The translations under genes were made by a program, and so were the position numbers. Positions 7,833 to 14,914 of a stretch of DNA of 64,000 bases are shown piece by piece. Each line of letters starts with the position of its first letter. The stretch's first letter is position 1. This DNA comes from an uncultured Actinomycetes bacterium (GTDB taxonomy: Bacteria > Actinomycetota > Actinomycetes > Nanopelagicales > Nanopelagicaceae), in the NCBI GenBank assembly GCA_903863015.1, contig CAIPAI010000029.1:151101-215100 (forward strand), written 5' to 3'. The notes below the pieces were generated by a model. The model did no database searches. It was given only the letters and a program-made list of their open reading frames with translations, and was not told where the DNA came from.

Positions 7833-8420
7833 GTGACGGCCGAGAGCGCGAAAGAGCGGGCTGACCGCTTTGAACGAGACGCCTTGCCGCTGCTCGACCA
7901 GATGTACGGGGCAGCAATGCGCCTCACGAAGAATCCCAATGACGCTCAAGATTTGGTTCAAGATACTTTTGCAAAAGCATTCTCGTCGTTCCATCAATAC
8001 GAAGACGGCACCAATATACGTGCCTGGCTATATCGGATTCTCAACACAACTTTCATTAACAATTACCGAAAGAGCCAGCGGCAGCCGTTAATTTCAGATG
8101 GTGAAATCGAAGACTGGCAGATTGCAGATGCGGCTTCGCACACAAGCAACCTTGGAAGATCTGCAGAAATGGAAGCGCTCGATCGACTTCCGGATTCAGA
8201 AATTAAGCAAGCGTTGCAGAACTTGCCTGAAGAATTTCGCCTCGCCGTTTACTTGGCCGACGTCGAAGGATTTCCTTACAAAGAAATTGCGGAGATCATG
8301 GACACGCCTCCAGGCACCGTGATGTCGCGTTTGCATCGTGGGCGCAAACTCTTGCGTGAAGCACTCGCTGAATATGCTGCAGAACGAGGCCTTGCTGGAA
8401 CGGGAGGTGGTCGGTCATGA
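7833..8420 (+). CDS. sigR: ECF RNA polymerase sigma factor of the SigR/SigH family
   Basis: About 195 aa. Region 2 is visible as [19 protein letters not shown], then [18 protein letters not shown] and [19 protein letters not shown]; region 4 as [26 protein letters not shown], then [18 protein letters not shown]. The family controls the response to disulfide stress. I place the start at GTG 7833, 5 nt after GGAG. In-frame alternatives exist at GTG 7746 and ATG 7797. The GTG at 7746 would sit almost at the predicted transcription start, giving a 29-residue longer form comparable in principle to the extended SigR' isoform of Streptomyces. The stop overlaps rsrA (ATGA). Confidence 0.93.
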   Translation: MTAESAKERADRFERDALPLLDQMYGAAMRLTKNPNDAQDLVQDTFAKAFSSFHQYEDGTNIRAWLYRILNTTFINNYRKSQRQPLISDGEIEDWQIADAASHTSNLGRSAEMEALDRLPDSEIKQALQNLPEEFRLAVYLADVEGFPYKEIAEIMDTPPGTVMSRLHRGRKLLREALAEYAAERGLAGTGGGRS

Positions 8421-8701
8421 GTTGCGGAAACCACCACGAGACTCCCTGCCGAGAAGTTCTTACCGCGCTCTTTATCTATCTCGATAACGAGGTAGGGGAC
8501 GAATCGCGCTCGCAGGCAATCGCCATCCACTTAGAAGAGTGCGGTCCTTGCCAGAAGGAGTTCACTTACGAGGAACGTGTCCGATTGGCGATCTCGAGTG
8601 CGTGCAAAGAGGAAGCTCCCCCCGAGTTAAGGGCCCGAGTCCTACAAACCTTTACGGAATTTCGACTCACGCTGACAGAAATTGATCTCCCAAACAACTA
8701 A
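8417..8701 (+). CDS. rsrA: zinc-binding anti-sigma factor, RsrA-like
   Basis: 94 aa. It opens with [11 protein letters not shown], very like Streptomyces RsrA, and carries the ZAS motif HLEECGPC (His38, Cys42, Cys45) plus Cys11, the residues that bind zinc and form the redox switch. Known role: it holds the sigma factor inactive until oxidation releases zinc. The ATG overlaps the sigR stop by 4 bp, so partner stoichiometry is probably set by translational coupling. Confidence 0.94.
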   Translation: MSCGNHHETPCREVLTALFIYLDNEVGDESRSQAIAIHLEECGPCQKEFTYEERVRLAISSACKEEAPPELRARVLQTFTEFRLTLTEIDLPNN

Positions 8702-8710
8702 GTTGTGGTC

Positions 8711-8935
8711 ATGGCGCATTTCGACGTACGAGCAGAGATGGTGGCGAACGTACTCACTACCACTGTGAAAGTCGGAGATTTAGTCGAGGCGGGCGACCAG
8801 CTACTTCTGTTGGAATCGATGAAGATGGAGATTCCAGTTCTCAGTGAAGTGAGTGGAAAAGTAGTTGAGGTCGCAGTCGTTGACGGCGAAGTGATTCAGG
8901 GTGGCGATCTCTTAGTGAAGATCGAGTACAAATGA
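8711..8935 (+). CDS. small biotin/lipoyl-attachment carrier protein
   Basis: 74 aa, a free-standing biotinyl domain with LLLLESMKMEIPV, in which the Lys of MKM is the biotinylated residue, and the second half-barrel VVDGEVIQGGDLLVKI. It corresponds to the small biotinylated protein next to SigH/RshA in mycobacteria (TB7.3); the partner carboxylase is unknown. ATG 8711 is preferred over GTG 8705. It overlaps the thioesterase by 4 bp, so the two are probably made together, which suggests the thioesterase acts near an acyl-CoA carboxylase substrate (inference). Confidence 0.88.
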   Translation: MAHFDVRAEMVANVLTTTVKVGDLVEAGDQLLLLESMKMEIPVLSEVSGKVVEVAVVDGEVIQGGDLLVKIEYK

Positions 8936-9336
8936 GCGATCGCTTTATTGGTGCGATTGGGCTTTCCTCGATGACGGTCAAGCACGCAGATACGGCAATC
9001 GCGCTTGGCTCAGGCGATGTAGCCGTGCTGGGTACGCCACGTATGGTGGGTTTGGCAGAGGCAGCTACTCTCGCTGCCATCGCAGACCGACTCGATCAGC
9101 AAGAGACCACCGTCGGAGTGGACGTTCACATCGAACATTTAGGCGCATCCTCCGTGGGATCACTTGTGCAAGCAAGTGCGGTAGTGAGCGATGTAGATGG
9201 ATCTCGCATCACCTTTGATATTCAAGCTCACGACGGAGAGCGTCTGGTTGCTCGTGGGGTAGTTATCCGGATGCTTGTTGATCGGGTGCAATTCACTGCT
9301 CGCGTGGCTGCCCTGGGTGCGAACGCGCGTTCTTAA
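8932..9336 (+). CDS. hotdog-fold thioesterase, FlK-like
   Basis: 134 aa, single hotdog domain. The block VLGTPRMVGLAEAATLAAI followed by TTVGVDVHIEHLGASSVGSLVQASAVV fits the FlK/fluoroacetyl-CoA-thioesterase-like family (acyl-CoA thioesterase clan). The substrate is not predictable. It starts with ATG overlapping the biotin-carrier stop and ends 4 bp inside the convergent TPP-enzyme gene. Confidence 0.82.
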   Translation: MSDRFIGAIGLSSMTVKHADTAIALGSGDVAVLGTPRMVGLAEAATLAAIADRLDQQETTVGVDVHIEHLGASSVGSLVQASAVVSDVDGSRITFDIQAHDGERLVARGVVIRMLVDRVQFTARVAALGANARS

Positions 9337-10967
9337 ATTCCCGTTGTTGTCCGTGGATAAGCGATCGCGGGATCTGTGATGATATTGACGAGGTAGGGAA
9401 CCCCGCTCTTGAATGCGCGATCCAACGCCGGGCCGATCTGGCTAGATTCAGTCACCATTTCGCCAGCGCCACCGAGAGCCCGAACCACTTCGTCGTAGCG
9501 CGTTTGTGGTGCGAGGTCCGCCGCCACGTCATATCCGAATATCGATTGCATGGGATGTTTCTCTAATCCCCAAGCGCTGTTATTTCCGACGACCATCACT
9601 GCTGGAAGGTTATGTCGCACAAGTGAATCGATATCACCAAGTGAGAAACCGAGCGCTCCATCGCCGAAGAGCGCGACTACTTGTGCTGAAGGTCTGGCTA
9701 GCCGAGCCGCAATGATGCCGCCCATGCCGCCACCTAAACATCCAAATGGACCTGGATCTAACCAGCAGCCGGGGCGGGCAGGCTCTACGAATTTTCCGGC
9801 GAAGGAAACGAAATCCCCACCGTCGCCGATGATCACTGCATCATCGGCAAGTTTGGGAAGTAATTCGCCGTAGATCCGAGCTGGATGTATCGGAGATACG
9901 TCAGCTTCTAACATTTCGCTCTCTTTGGCCGCGCTCTTCATCGCGGCTTGCGTAATGGAATCGCGCCATTCACGCGAAACTTCAAGTGAAGTTTCGTGCA
10001 TTAATTGCGTGAAGAAGGAGGATAAGTCTCCGGATGCGCTCGCAGCCAGAACTGCATGAGTAGCAATACCCTCGGGCGAATCGGCCACATGGATTACTTT
10101 TGCACTTCCAAAATCACCATAACCAAGTCGGAAGTCGAGTGGAGTACCCACCACAAGAATGAGGTCTGCTGAGCGGAACGCAAAGGAACGTGCCTTCGTT
10201 GCTAAGAGGGGATTGCCGCGCGGGATGATTCCACGAGCGGTTCCATTTGTAATCACGGGAATCTGGATTGATTCTGCGAATTGCAGGGCTTGGGTTTCGG
10301 CGCTGCCCGCCCACACATCTGAACCGAGAATAAGCAACGGGTAACTAGATTCCTTGATGAGCCTGCCAATCTTGGCTACATCCTCTGTGTTGACCTGTTG
10401 AACATTTTGACTCCAGGGCGCAATTTCTTCTGGAGTGGCGGGACCGAAAAAGATATCCATCGGAATATCGAGGAATGTCGGCCCTCGATGTGGAGAGCGC
10501 GCAAGGTCAAGAGCGTTAAATATTTCGGTGCCGATGTTGGCAGTGGCTGTAATGGTGTCCGAGAGTTTGGTGATCGGCGCCAAGAGCGGTGGGTGGTCAA
10601 TCTCTTGAAGCGCACCTTGTCCCCAACGACCAGCGGGTGCTCTACCTCCAAGCATGAGCAGTGGTGCGCCGTTATAAAAGGCATTAGCCACGGCACTCAC
10701 GCCGTTGGTAACTCCAGGGCCAGCGGTCACCACCGCGAGTCCTGGCGTGCGGGTGAGTCGAGCGGTTGCCTCAGCTGCAAATACTGCTGTTTGTTCGTGA
10801 CGCACATCGATGATGGGAAGGTTTCGATGTACCGCGCCGTCATAGATGGGGAATACGTGCGCACCTGAAAGAGTGAAAAGATGTTTAATGCCGTGCGCTT
10901 GGGCAGCGACTACAGCTAGATCTCCACCGTGTGTTTCCCGTTCTTGTGTCTCACGTTCTTCGCTCAC
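9333..10967 (-). CDS. thiamine-diphosphate-dependent enzyme, acetolactate synthase-like
   Basis: 544 aa with the three TPP-enzyme domains. The N-terminal pyrimidine-binding domain has the conserved Glu in DVRHEQTAVFAAEA; the central domain follows from about residue 195; the C-terminal domain has GDGALGFSLGDIDSL, then VVGNNSAW (GDG-x25-30-NN metal/diphosphate motif). It resembles the large subunit of acetolactate synthase and oxalyl-CoA/benzoylformate decarboxylase relatives, but there is no small subunit or ilvC nearby, so a branched-chain role is doubtful. The GTG start lies inside the end of the hupE-like gene (17-bp overlap). Confidence 0.82.
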   Translation of the reverse strand: MSEERETQERETHGGDLAVVAAQAHGIKHLFTLSGAHVFPIYDGAVHRNLPIIDVRHEQTAVFAAEATARLTRTPGLAVVTAGPGVTNGVSAVANAFYNGAPLLMLGGRAPAGRWGQGALQEIDHPPLLAPITKLSDTITATANIGTEIFNALDLARSPHRGPTFLDIPMDIFFGPATPEEIAPWSQNVQQVNTEDVAKIGRLIKESSYPLLILGSDVWAGSAETQALQFAESIQIPVITNGTARGIIPRGNPLLATKARSFAFRSADLILVVGTPLDFRLGYGDFGSAKVIHVADSPEGIATHAVLAASASGDLSSFFTQLMHETSLEVSREWRDSITQAAMKSAAKESEMLEADVSPIHPARIYGELLPKLADDAVIIGDGGDFVSFAGKFVEPARPGCWLDPGPFGCLGGGMGGIIAARLARPSAQVVALFGDGALGFSLGDIDSLVRHNLPAVMVVGNNSAWGLEKHPMQSIFGYDVAADLAPQTRYDEVVRALGGAGEMVTESSQIGPALDRAFKSGVPYLVNIITDPAIAYPRTTTGI

Positions 10968-11784
10968 TGCGCCATTCTAGGCGCGAATTCGCCAGAAGAG
11001 CCAGGATTAGAAGTACAGCGGGAATGAACCAGATGTGAGAAGTGAGGAAATCTGTGAGCGGCAGTGCAGGATTCTTGAGGTTAAAGGTGCGCTCACCAAT
11101 CCAAAACTCTGCGAGCAGAAGGCCAAAGAGCGCGAAGGAGTTGCGAACGCCTGGGTACCAACGTGTCCGGCTCAACCACCAGAGTGACGGAAGTGTAAAG
11201 ACGACGAGGAGTACTTGTGCCAATTCGATGCCGATATTGAATGCAAAGAGAGTGAGGATGCGGTCGCTCTGAAAGACCACTAATTGTTTGAGCATAGAAG
11301 CGAAGGCGAGTCCATGAATAAGACCAAAGATAAGTGGAAGAAGTAGGAAAGCTCTGTTCATGGCTGGACGTAACGCATGAATAGCGGTGATAAATATGGA
11401 GAGTGCGATAAGTGTCTCTACCGGTTTCTCGGGTAGGGAGAAGATATTAAGCGAAGAGAGCACTACAGAAGTGGCATGGCCAATCGTGAAAGCACTCACT
11501 GTTTTAAGCGTTGCTTTAATGCTCTCCCCGAAAGTACGCCCAGGGAGCCAGCGATGCTGTAGAGCGAGGGCGGGAGCGGGAAGTAAGAGCATAAAAAGGA
11601 AGAGGAGATGATCGATTCCGGATCCAATGTGATGTGTGCCCGCTAACACTCCGGAGAGGAATTTTTGCAGCAGGCTGTCGGTATTCACCAAGGTATACGG
11701 CGTCCCCACGTGCGCAGATGCGCTCTGCGCAGTCATGAGCAGGATTGCGGTGATCACTACAACCCCGAGAGATTTCTTTTGCAC
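10951..11784 (-). CDS. HupE/UreJ-family membrane protein
   Basis: 277 aa. A signal-like N-terminus ends SASA, leaving a mature start HVGTP. About seven membrane helices follow, with the family signature GIDHLLFLFMLLL and a second His motif FGLIHGLAFASM. HupE/UreJ relatives are implicated in nickel or cobalt uptake. The gene is divergent from the secreted YHYH protein gene and lies about 2.1 kb from the nickel SOD gene, which makes nickel import a reasonable but unproven role. A TAGAAA hexamer 6 nt before the GTG start suggests a leaderless transcript. Confidence 0.83.
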   Translation of the reverse strand: MQKKSLGVVVITAILLMTAQSASAHVGTPYTLVNTDSLLQKFLSGVLAGTHHIGSGIDHLLFLFMLLLPAPALALQHRWLPGRTFGESIKATLKTVSAFTIGHATSVVLSSLNIFSLPEKPVETLIALSIFITAIHALRPAMNRAFLLLPLIFGLIHGLAFASMLKQLVVFQSDRILTLFAFNIGIELAQVLLVVFTLPSLWWLSRTRWYPGVRNSFALFGLLLAEFWIGERTFNLKNPALPLTDFLTSHIWFIPAVLLILALLANSRLEWRSERRT

Positions 11785-11904
11785 GGGGTATTTCTACCAG
11801 CCCTAGGCAGATCCTTGGTCGCAGCCTTCGACTCACATGCTAATCACAGAGAGTTCTCCCAAAGTCACACTTGGTATCGCAAGGTCTGATGTAATTCTCT
11901 GACC

Positions 11905-13839
11905 ATGAAAAAACTCGTCACGGATCGTTCCCGCGCCGGCATTGCTGGTCTTATTGCTCTACTTCTTGGAGCAGCTGTTATCCAGATTTCGCTGGGCGCT
12001 GCTCCATCGTCGGCGGCAACTTCTGCTACCAAAGCGCTCTGCGGTACACGCGCCCTTCCTTTTGAAAAGTTTGCACCCAGCGTCTCTGTCATCTGCGATG
12101 AGAAGTACATGTACGTGTCATCAAATGGCATCGCATCTCATTCCATGATGGTCGGAATCACGGGCTGGAACCAGCAGGTACCACTTCCGATGTTGGTGAG
12201 CGATTCGCTGACGCAGATGTGGCGCTTTCCTTTGAAGCCGGTCGCGGCCGCTTCGGAGATTGCCACTACTGGAGTCGGTGGCACTGGAATCATGCTGAAC
12301 GGTATTTCGAACTTCAATGCTACAAAGCCGGCGCCTAATTCGAATGGCTCGGTTTATTCGGCAAGCGCCGATCCTAAGTTGCAAGGTGAGTTAGATACCT
12401 GCGCTGGTCACTCAGGTCGTGGCGATGATTACCACTACCATGCAGAACCAAGTTGTTTGATTGCGCTCTTGGGATCTGAAAGCGCACTTGCCGGGTATCA
12501 ACTCGATGGATATCCCATATACGGAAGCAAAGAGCCGAGTGGTTCTGTGGCGACTGGACTCGATAAGTGCCAAGGCCATGACACTGGTGACGGTCGGGGA
12601 TACCACTATCACTTCACTACATCGGCTCCCTATTCACCTATGTGTTTCCACGGTGAGGTGCCCGCTGATGTGTCAACAACTGGGCAACCCAATGCGGGGC
12701 CGGCACGAAGCGCTGGTGAACCTGCACAAGTTCTTATTACTGGGATGACGTTTAACCTGACGGGCACTTCTAAGTTGGAGTACACCTATCAAGGTAAAGC
12801 GGGTTCAGTTTCATACACCCCCACAACAACTGGTTGCTGGAGTTTTGTATACGTGAACCCACCACCCGGAGCTCCTGGGAGCGGGACTTCGAGTGCGTGT
12901 CGCCGCGTGAATAGCACGCCGAACACGACACCGAGCGCGACACCGAGCACGACACCGAGCACGACACCGAGCACGACACCGAACACCACACCCAACAGCA
13001 CGCCGAGCACGACACCATCGGCAAAGCCGAGCGCTGCGCCCACAAAGGCTGCCATCGTTTATAAGAACGTCTCTGTGACACAAGTGAAGTGCAGCAAAGG
13101 TAAAACGATCAAGACGGTGACGGCTTCGAAGTGTCCAACTGGATACAAATTAATTTCCTCGAAGACCACTGTGACAAAGGTGCCAGTGCCTCCCGCACAA
13201 GCACCCACGCCACCGACTCATCAGCCATCTGCTCAGCCATCTACTCAGCCATCTACTCAGCCATCTGCTAGCCAGGGCGGACAACAGGGCGGACAACAGG
13301 GTGGACAACAGGGTGGACAAACGAACGGTGCACCCACATCTTTTGAGACCGTAGTGAAATCCTCCGACGGCACCTTTGCGCTGAAGAGCGCCTCTGCGAT
13401 CGATGAAGGTACTTTGCCGGTGGCTTACACCTGCGACGGAAAGAGCCTCTCGCCGCAATTCTCTTGGAGCGGTGCACCAGTTGGCACTAAGAGTTATGCG
13501 CTCATCATGCACACTATTCCTGGTCCTGCGCGTCCAGGAGAGAGCGCTGCCGCGGTGAGTTATTCGTGGGTGCTCTATAACATCCCTGCATCTACCACAT
13601 CTATCGCCGAAGGTGCATCCAACGTGGGTACCGCTGGCGTGCAATCACATGGAGCCGGCGCATATGGTGCGCCGTGTTCTCAAGGCCCCGGGGTAAAGCA
13701 ATACACCTTTACTGTCTACGCACTCTCATCGGAACTCTCTCTCGATGCCAAGAGTGCTACGGGTGATGTCGTTCGGGCAGCAATCAAGTCAGTAACACTT
13801 GCTTCAGCTGCGATGAACGTGAAAGCCTCCCGCGGTTAA
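11905..13839 (+). CDS. secreted YHYH-domain protein fused to a PEBP/YbhB-like domain
   Basis: 644 aa. Residues 1-40 look like a Sec signal (basic start, hydrophobic GLIALLLGAAVIQI, Ala-rich cleavage region). Residues about 45-290 form a YHYH domain with two copies of the signature (GRGDDYHYHA and GDGRGYHYHF). A Thr/Pro linker of 12-bp repeats follows, then a short segment with two cysteines (VKCSKGKTIKTVTASKCP), a second repeat linker rich in Gln, Ser and Gly, and finally a PEBP/Raf-kinase-inhibitor-like domain from about residue 485 (LPVAYTCDGKSLSPQFSWSG, then YSWVLYNIPA). I know no characterised protein with this full architecture. The paired YHYH motifs suggest metal binding outside the cell (inference). 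Confidence 0.85.
   Translation: MKKLVTDRSRAGIAGLIALLLGAAVIQISLGAAPSSAATSATKALCGTRALPFEKFAPSVSVICDEKYMYVSSNGIASHSMMVGITGWNQQVPLPMLVSDSLTQMWRFPLKPVAAASEIATTGVGGTGIMLNGISNFNATKPAPNSNGSVYSASADPKLQGELDTCAGHSGRGDDYHYHAEPSCLIALLGSESALAGYQLDGYPIYGSKEPSGSVATGLDKCQGHDTGDGRGYHYHFTTSAPYSPMCFHGEVPADVSTTGQPNAGPARSAGEPAQVLITGMTFNLTGTSKLEYTYQGKAGSVSYTPTTTGCWSFVYVNPPPGAPGSGTSSACRRVNSTPNTTPSATPSTTPSTTPSTTPNTTPNSTPSTTPSAKPSAAPTKAAIVYKNVSVTQVKCSKGKTIKTVTASKCPTGYKLISSKTTVTKVPVPPAQAPTPPTHQPSAQPSTQPSTQPSASQGGQQGGQQGGQQGGQTNGAPTSFETVVKSSDGTFALKSASAIDEGTLPVAYTCDGKSLSPQFSWSGAPVGTKSYALIMHTIPGPARPGESAAAVSYSWVLYNIPASTTSIAEGASNVGTAGVQSHGAGAYGAPCSQGPGVKQYTFTVYALSSELSLDAKSATGDVVRAAIKSVTLASAAMNVKASRG
12914..13018 (+). repeat. 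12-bp tandem repeats encoding Thr-Pro-Ser-Thr
   Basis: Eight or nine copies of ACGACACCGAGC and close variants produce a Thr/Pro/Ser/Asn linker between the YHYH domain and the short two-Cys segment. Confidence 0.85.
13222..13320 (+). repeat. two adjacent 12-bp tandem arrays in the YHYH-PEBP gene
   Basis: Four copies of CAGCCATCTGCT/ACT (Gln-Pro-Ser-Ala/Thr) at 13222-13269 are followed by four copies of CAGGGCGGACAA or CAGGGTGGACAA (Gln-Gly-Gly-Gln) at 13273-13320. The two units are unrelated in sequence but equal in length. Confidence 0.88.
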
Positions 13840-13861
13840 TTCCGGCAACCGCTGTGGAAAT

Positions 13862-13894
13862 GAAGAGGCCCCGCACACTGTGCGGGGCCTCTTC
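13862..13894. terminator. bidirectional hairpin terminator between YHYH-PEBP gene and sodN
   Basis: A perfect 16-bp inverted repeat (GAAGAGGCCCCGCACA and its complement around a single C) lies between two convergent genes. There is no long T tract, but stability and position fit a shared terminator. Confidence 0.85.
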
Positions 13895-13911
13895 AACGAA
13901 CTGAATGTGAG

Positions 13912-14310
13912 TTACTTCTTGGTCGCCCAGAAAATCTCGGCGATCTCATCGATCTTCGCGATGAGCTTGTCGGCTACAGCAACATCCATGGTGCCTTTGG
14001 TGCCTGCAGCGCCGGCCAGTTTGGTGGCTTCGTTGAAGAGCACGTGCAAGTTTGGATGAGCCTCAAAGTGATTAGGCTTGAAGTAATCGGTCCAGAGCAC
14101 CCAAAGGTGTTCTTTCACCATGTTTGAGCGATCTTCTTTGATGGCAACTGCGCGTTGCTTGAAGACTGCATCGTCAGATGCGTGGAATTTCTCAATGCAA
14201 GCCTTCACCGATTGCGCTTCAATTTTTGCCTGAGCTGGGTCGTAGACCCCACATGGCAAATCGCAGTGCGCGTAGACGGTGATGGCTGGAGCGGTGAGTT
14301 GGCGGAACAA
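13912..14310 (-). CDS. sodN: nickel superoxide dismutase precursor
   Basis: 132 aa. The mature protein begins with HCDLPCGVYDPAQA, the nickel hook (His1, Cys2, Cys6), and continues with the four-helix-bundle residues LWTDYFKPNHFE. The start is TTG 14310: it is preceded by AAGGGAG at 8 nt and gives a 14-residue propeptide (ending TVYA before HCD), the same length as in Streptomyces. A longer frame to 14397 would run across the sodX start and lacks support. It detoxifies superoxide. The processing protease SodX is encoded divergently 64 bp away. Confidence 0.96.
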   Translation of the reverse strand: MFRQLTAPAITVYAHCDLPCGVYDPAQAKIEAQSVKACIEKFHASDDAVFKQRAVAIKEDRSNMVKEHLWVLWTDYFKPNHFEAHPNLHVLFNEATKLAGAAGTKGTMDVAVADKLIAKIDEIAEIFWATKK

Positions 14311-14374
14311 GGCACTCTCCCTTAGTAGTCGTACGTGTATGAAAATGGTACTTGTAAGTGTGAGACTACCTTCC

Positions 14375-14725
14375 ATGAGCAGTGCCGTCTCGTCCAACGA
14401 TCACCCCCTAGGCCGGCGAAAAGGTCTGGGGCGGGTGGTGGTCGCGGGTTCCTCCATGGAGCCCACCCTTTCTGAAGGAGACCGCCTGCTGGTTCGCTGG
14501 GGAGGGGCTCCCCGACCCGGTCAGGTCGTGGTGGTCGAATGGATGGGTCGCCCAGGCATTCTCTTGGTGAAGCGGTTGATTCGCCGCGAGGGCGCGGGTT
14601 GGTGGATCGAAGGGGATGGCGAGAGCCTTGGAAACGATTCCCGTTCTTTCGGCGCTATCTCGCCAGATGAGATTCTGGGGACGGTGCTCTTTCGATATCA
14701 ACGCCGCAAGCGCTCGAGAACGTAG
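14375..14725 (+). CDS. sodX: nickel-type superoxide dismutase maturation protease SodX (S26 family)
   Basis: 116 aa, soluble signal-peptidase-like serine/lysine protease: GSSMEPTLSEGDRLLV holds the catalytic Ser and ILLVKRLIRREG the general-base Lys. It has no membrane anchor, which fits removal of the short SodN propeptide in the cytoplasm. ATG 14375 is the best start; a frame extending to 14279 would overlap sodN. It is divergent from sodN, the usual arrangement, and its stop TAG forms part of the -10 box of the next gene. Confidence 0.92.
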   Translation: MSSAVSSNDHPLGRRKGLGRVVVAGSSMEPTLSEGDRLLVRWGGAPRPGQVVVVEWMGRPGILLVKRLIRREGAGWWIEGDGESLGNDSRSFGAISPDEILGTVLFRYQRRKRSRT

Positions 14726-14728
14726 GAT
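14723..14728 (+). promoter_or_regulatory. -10 hexamer TAGGAT, leaderless start of DUF6104 gene
   Basis: TAGGAT, CACCAC, ATG 14735. The hexamer overlaps the sodX stop codon. Confidence 0.5.
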
Positions 14729-14734
14729 CACCAC

Positions 14735-14914
14735 ATGTACTTCACGGATCGCGGAATCGAAGAACTCGTTAAACGTCGTGGCGAAGAGGAAGTCTCCCTT
14801 GAGTGGGTGGCTCTGCGCCTCCAAGAATTTACTGATGAACATCCAGAGCACGAAAGCGCTGTTGATCGCTTTGCCACCTGGCTCGCACGGCTCGATGATG
14901 AGGATGACGAATGA
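14735..14914 (+). CDS. small acidic protein, DUF6104-like
   Basis: 59 aa beginning MYFTDRGIEELVKRRGEEEV and ending FATWLARLDDEDDE. This matches a short conserved actinobacterial family found beside sodN/sodX in Streptomyces (DUF6104). It is soluble, helical and strongly acidic at the C-terminus. Function unknown. Its stop overlaps the start of the following dehydrogenase gene as ATGA, so both are probably translated from one mRNA. A TAGGAT box 6 nt before the ATG suggests a leaderless transcript, in addition to any read-through from sodX. Confidence 0.88.
   Translation: MYFTDRGIEELVKRRGEEEVSLEWVALRLQEFTDEHPEHESAVDRFATWLARLDDEDDE

Noticed and set aside
12770..13083. Overlapping minus-strand reading frames under the YHYH-PEBP gene
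   Set aside because: They arise from the 12-bp repeats read in other frames (long Val/Leu/Gly or Cys/Ser/Val tracts) and have no start signals or family features.
13222..13320. CRISPR-like array
   Set aside because: Units are 12 bp, contiguous without spacers and in frame within a gene, so they are coding tandem repeats.
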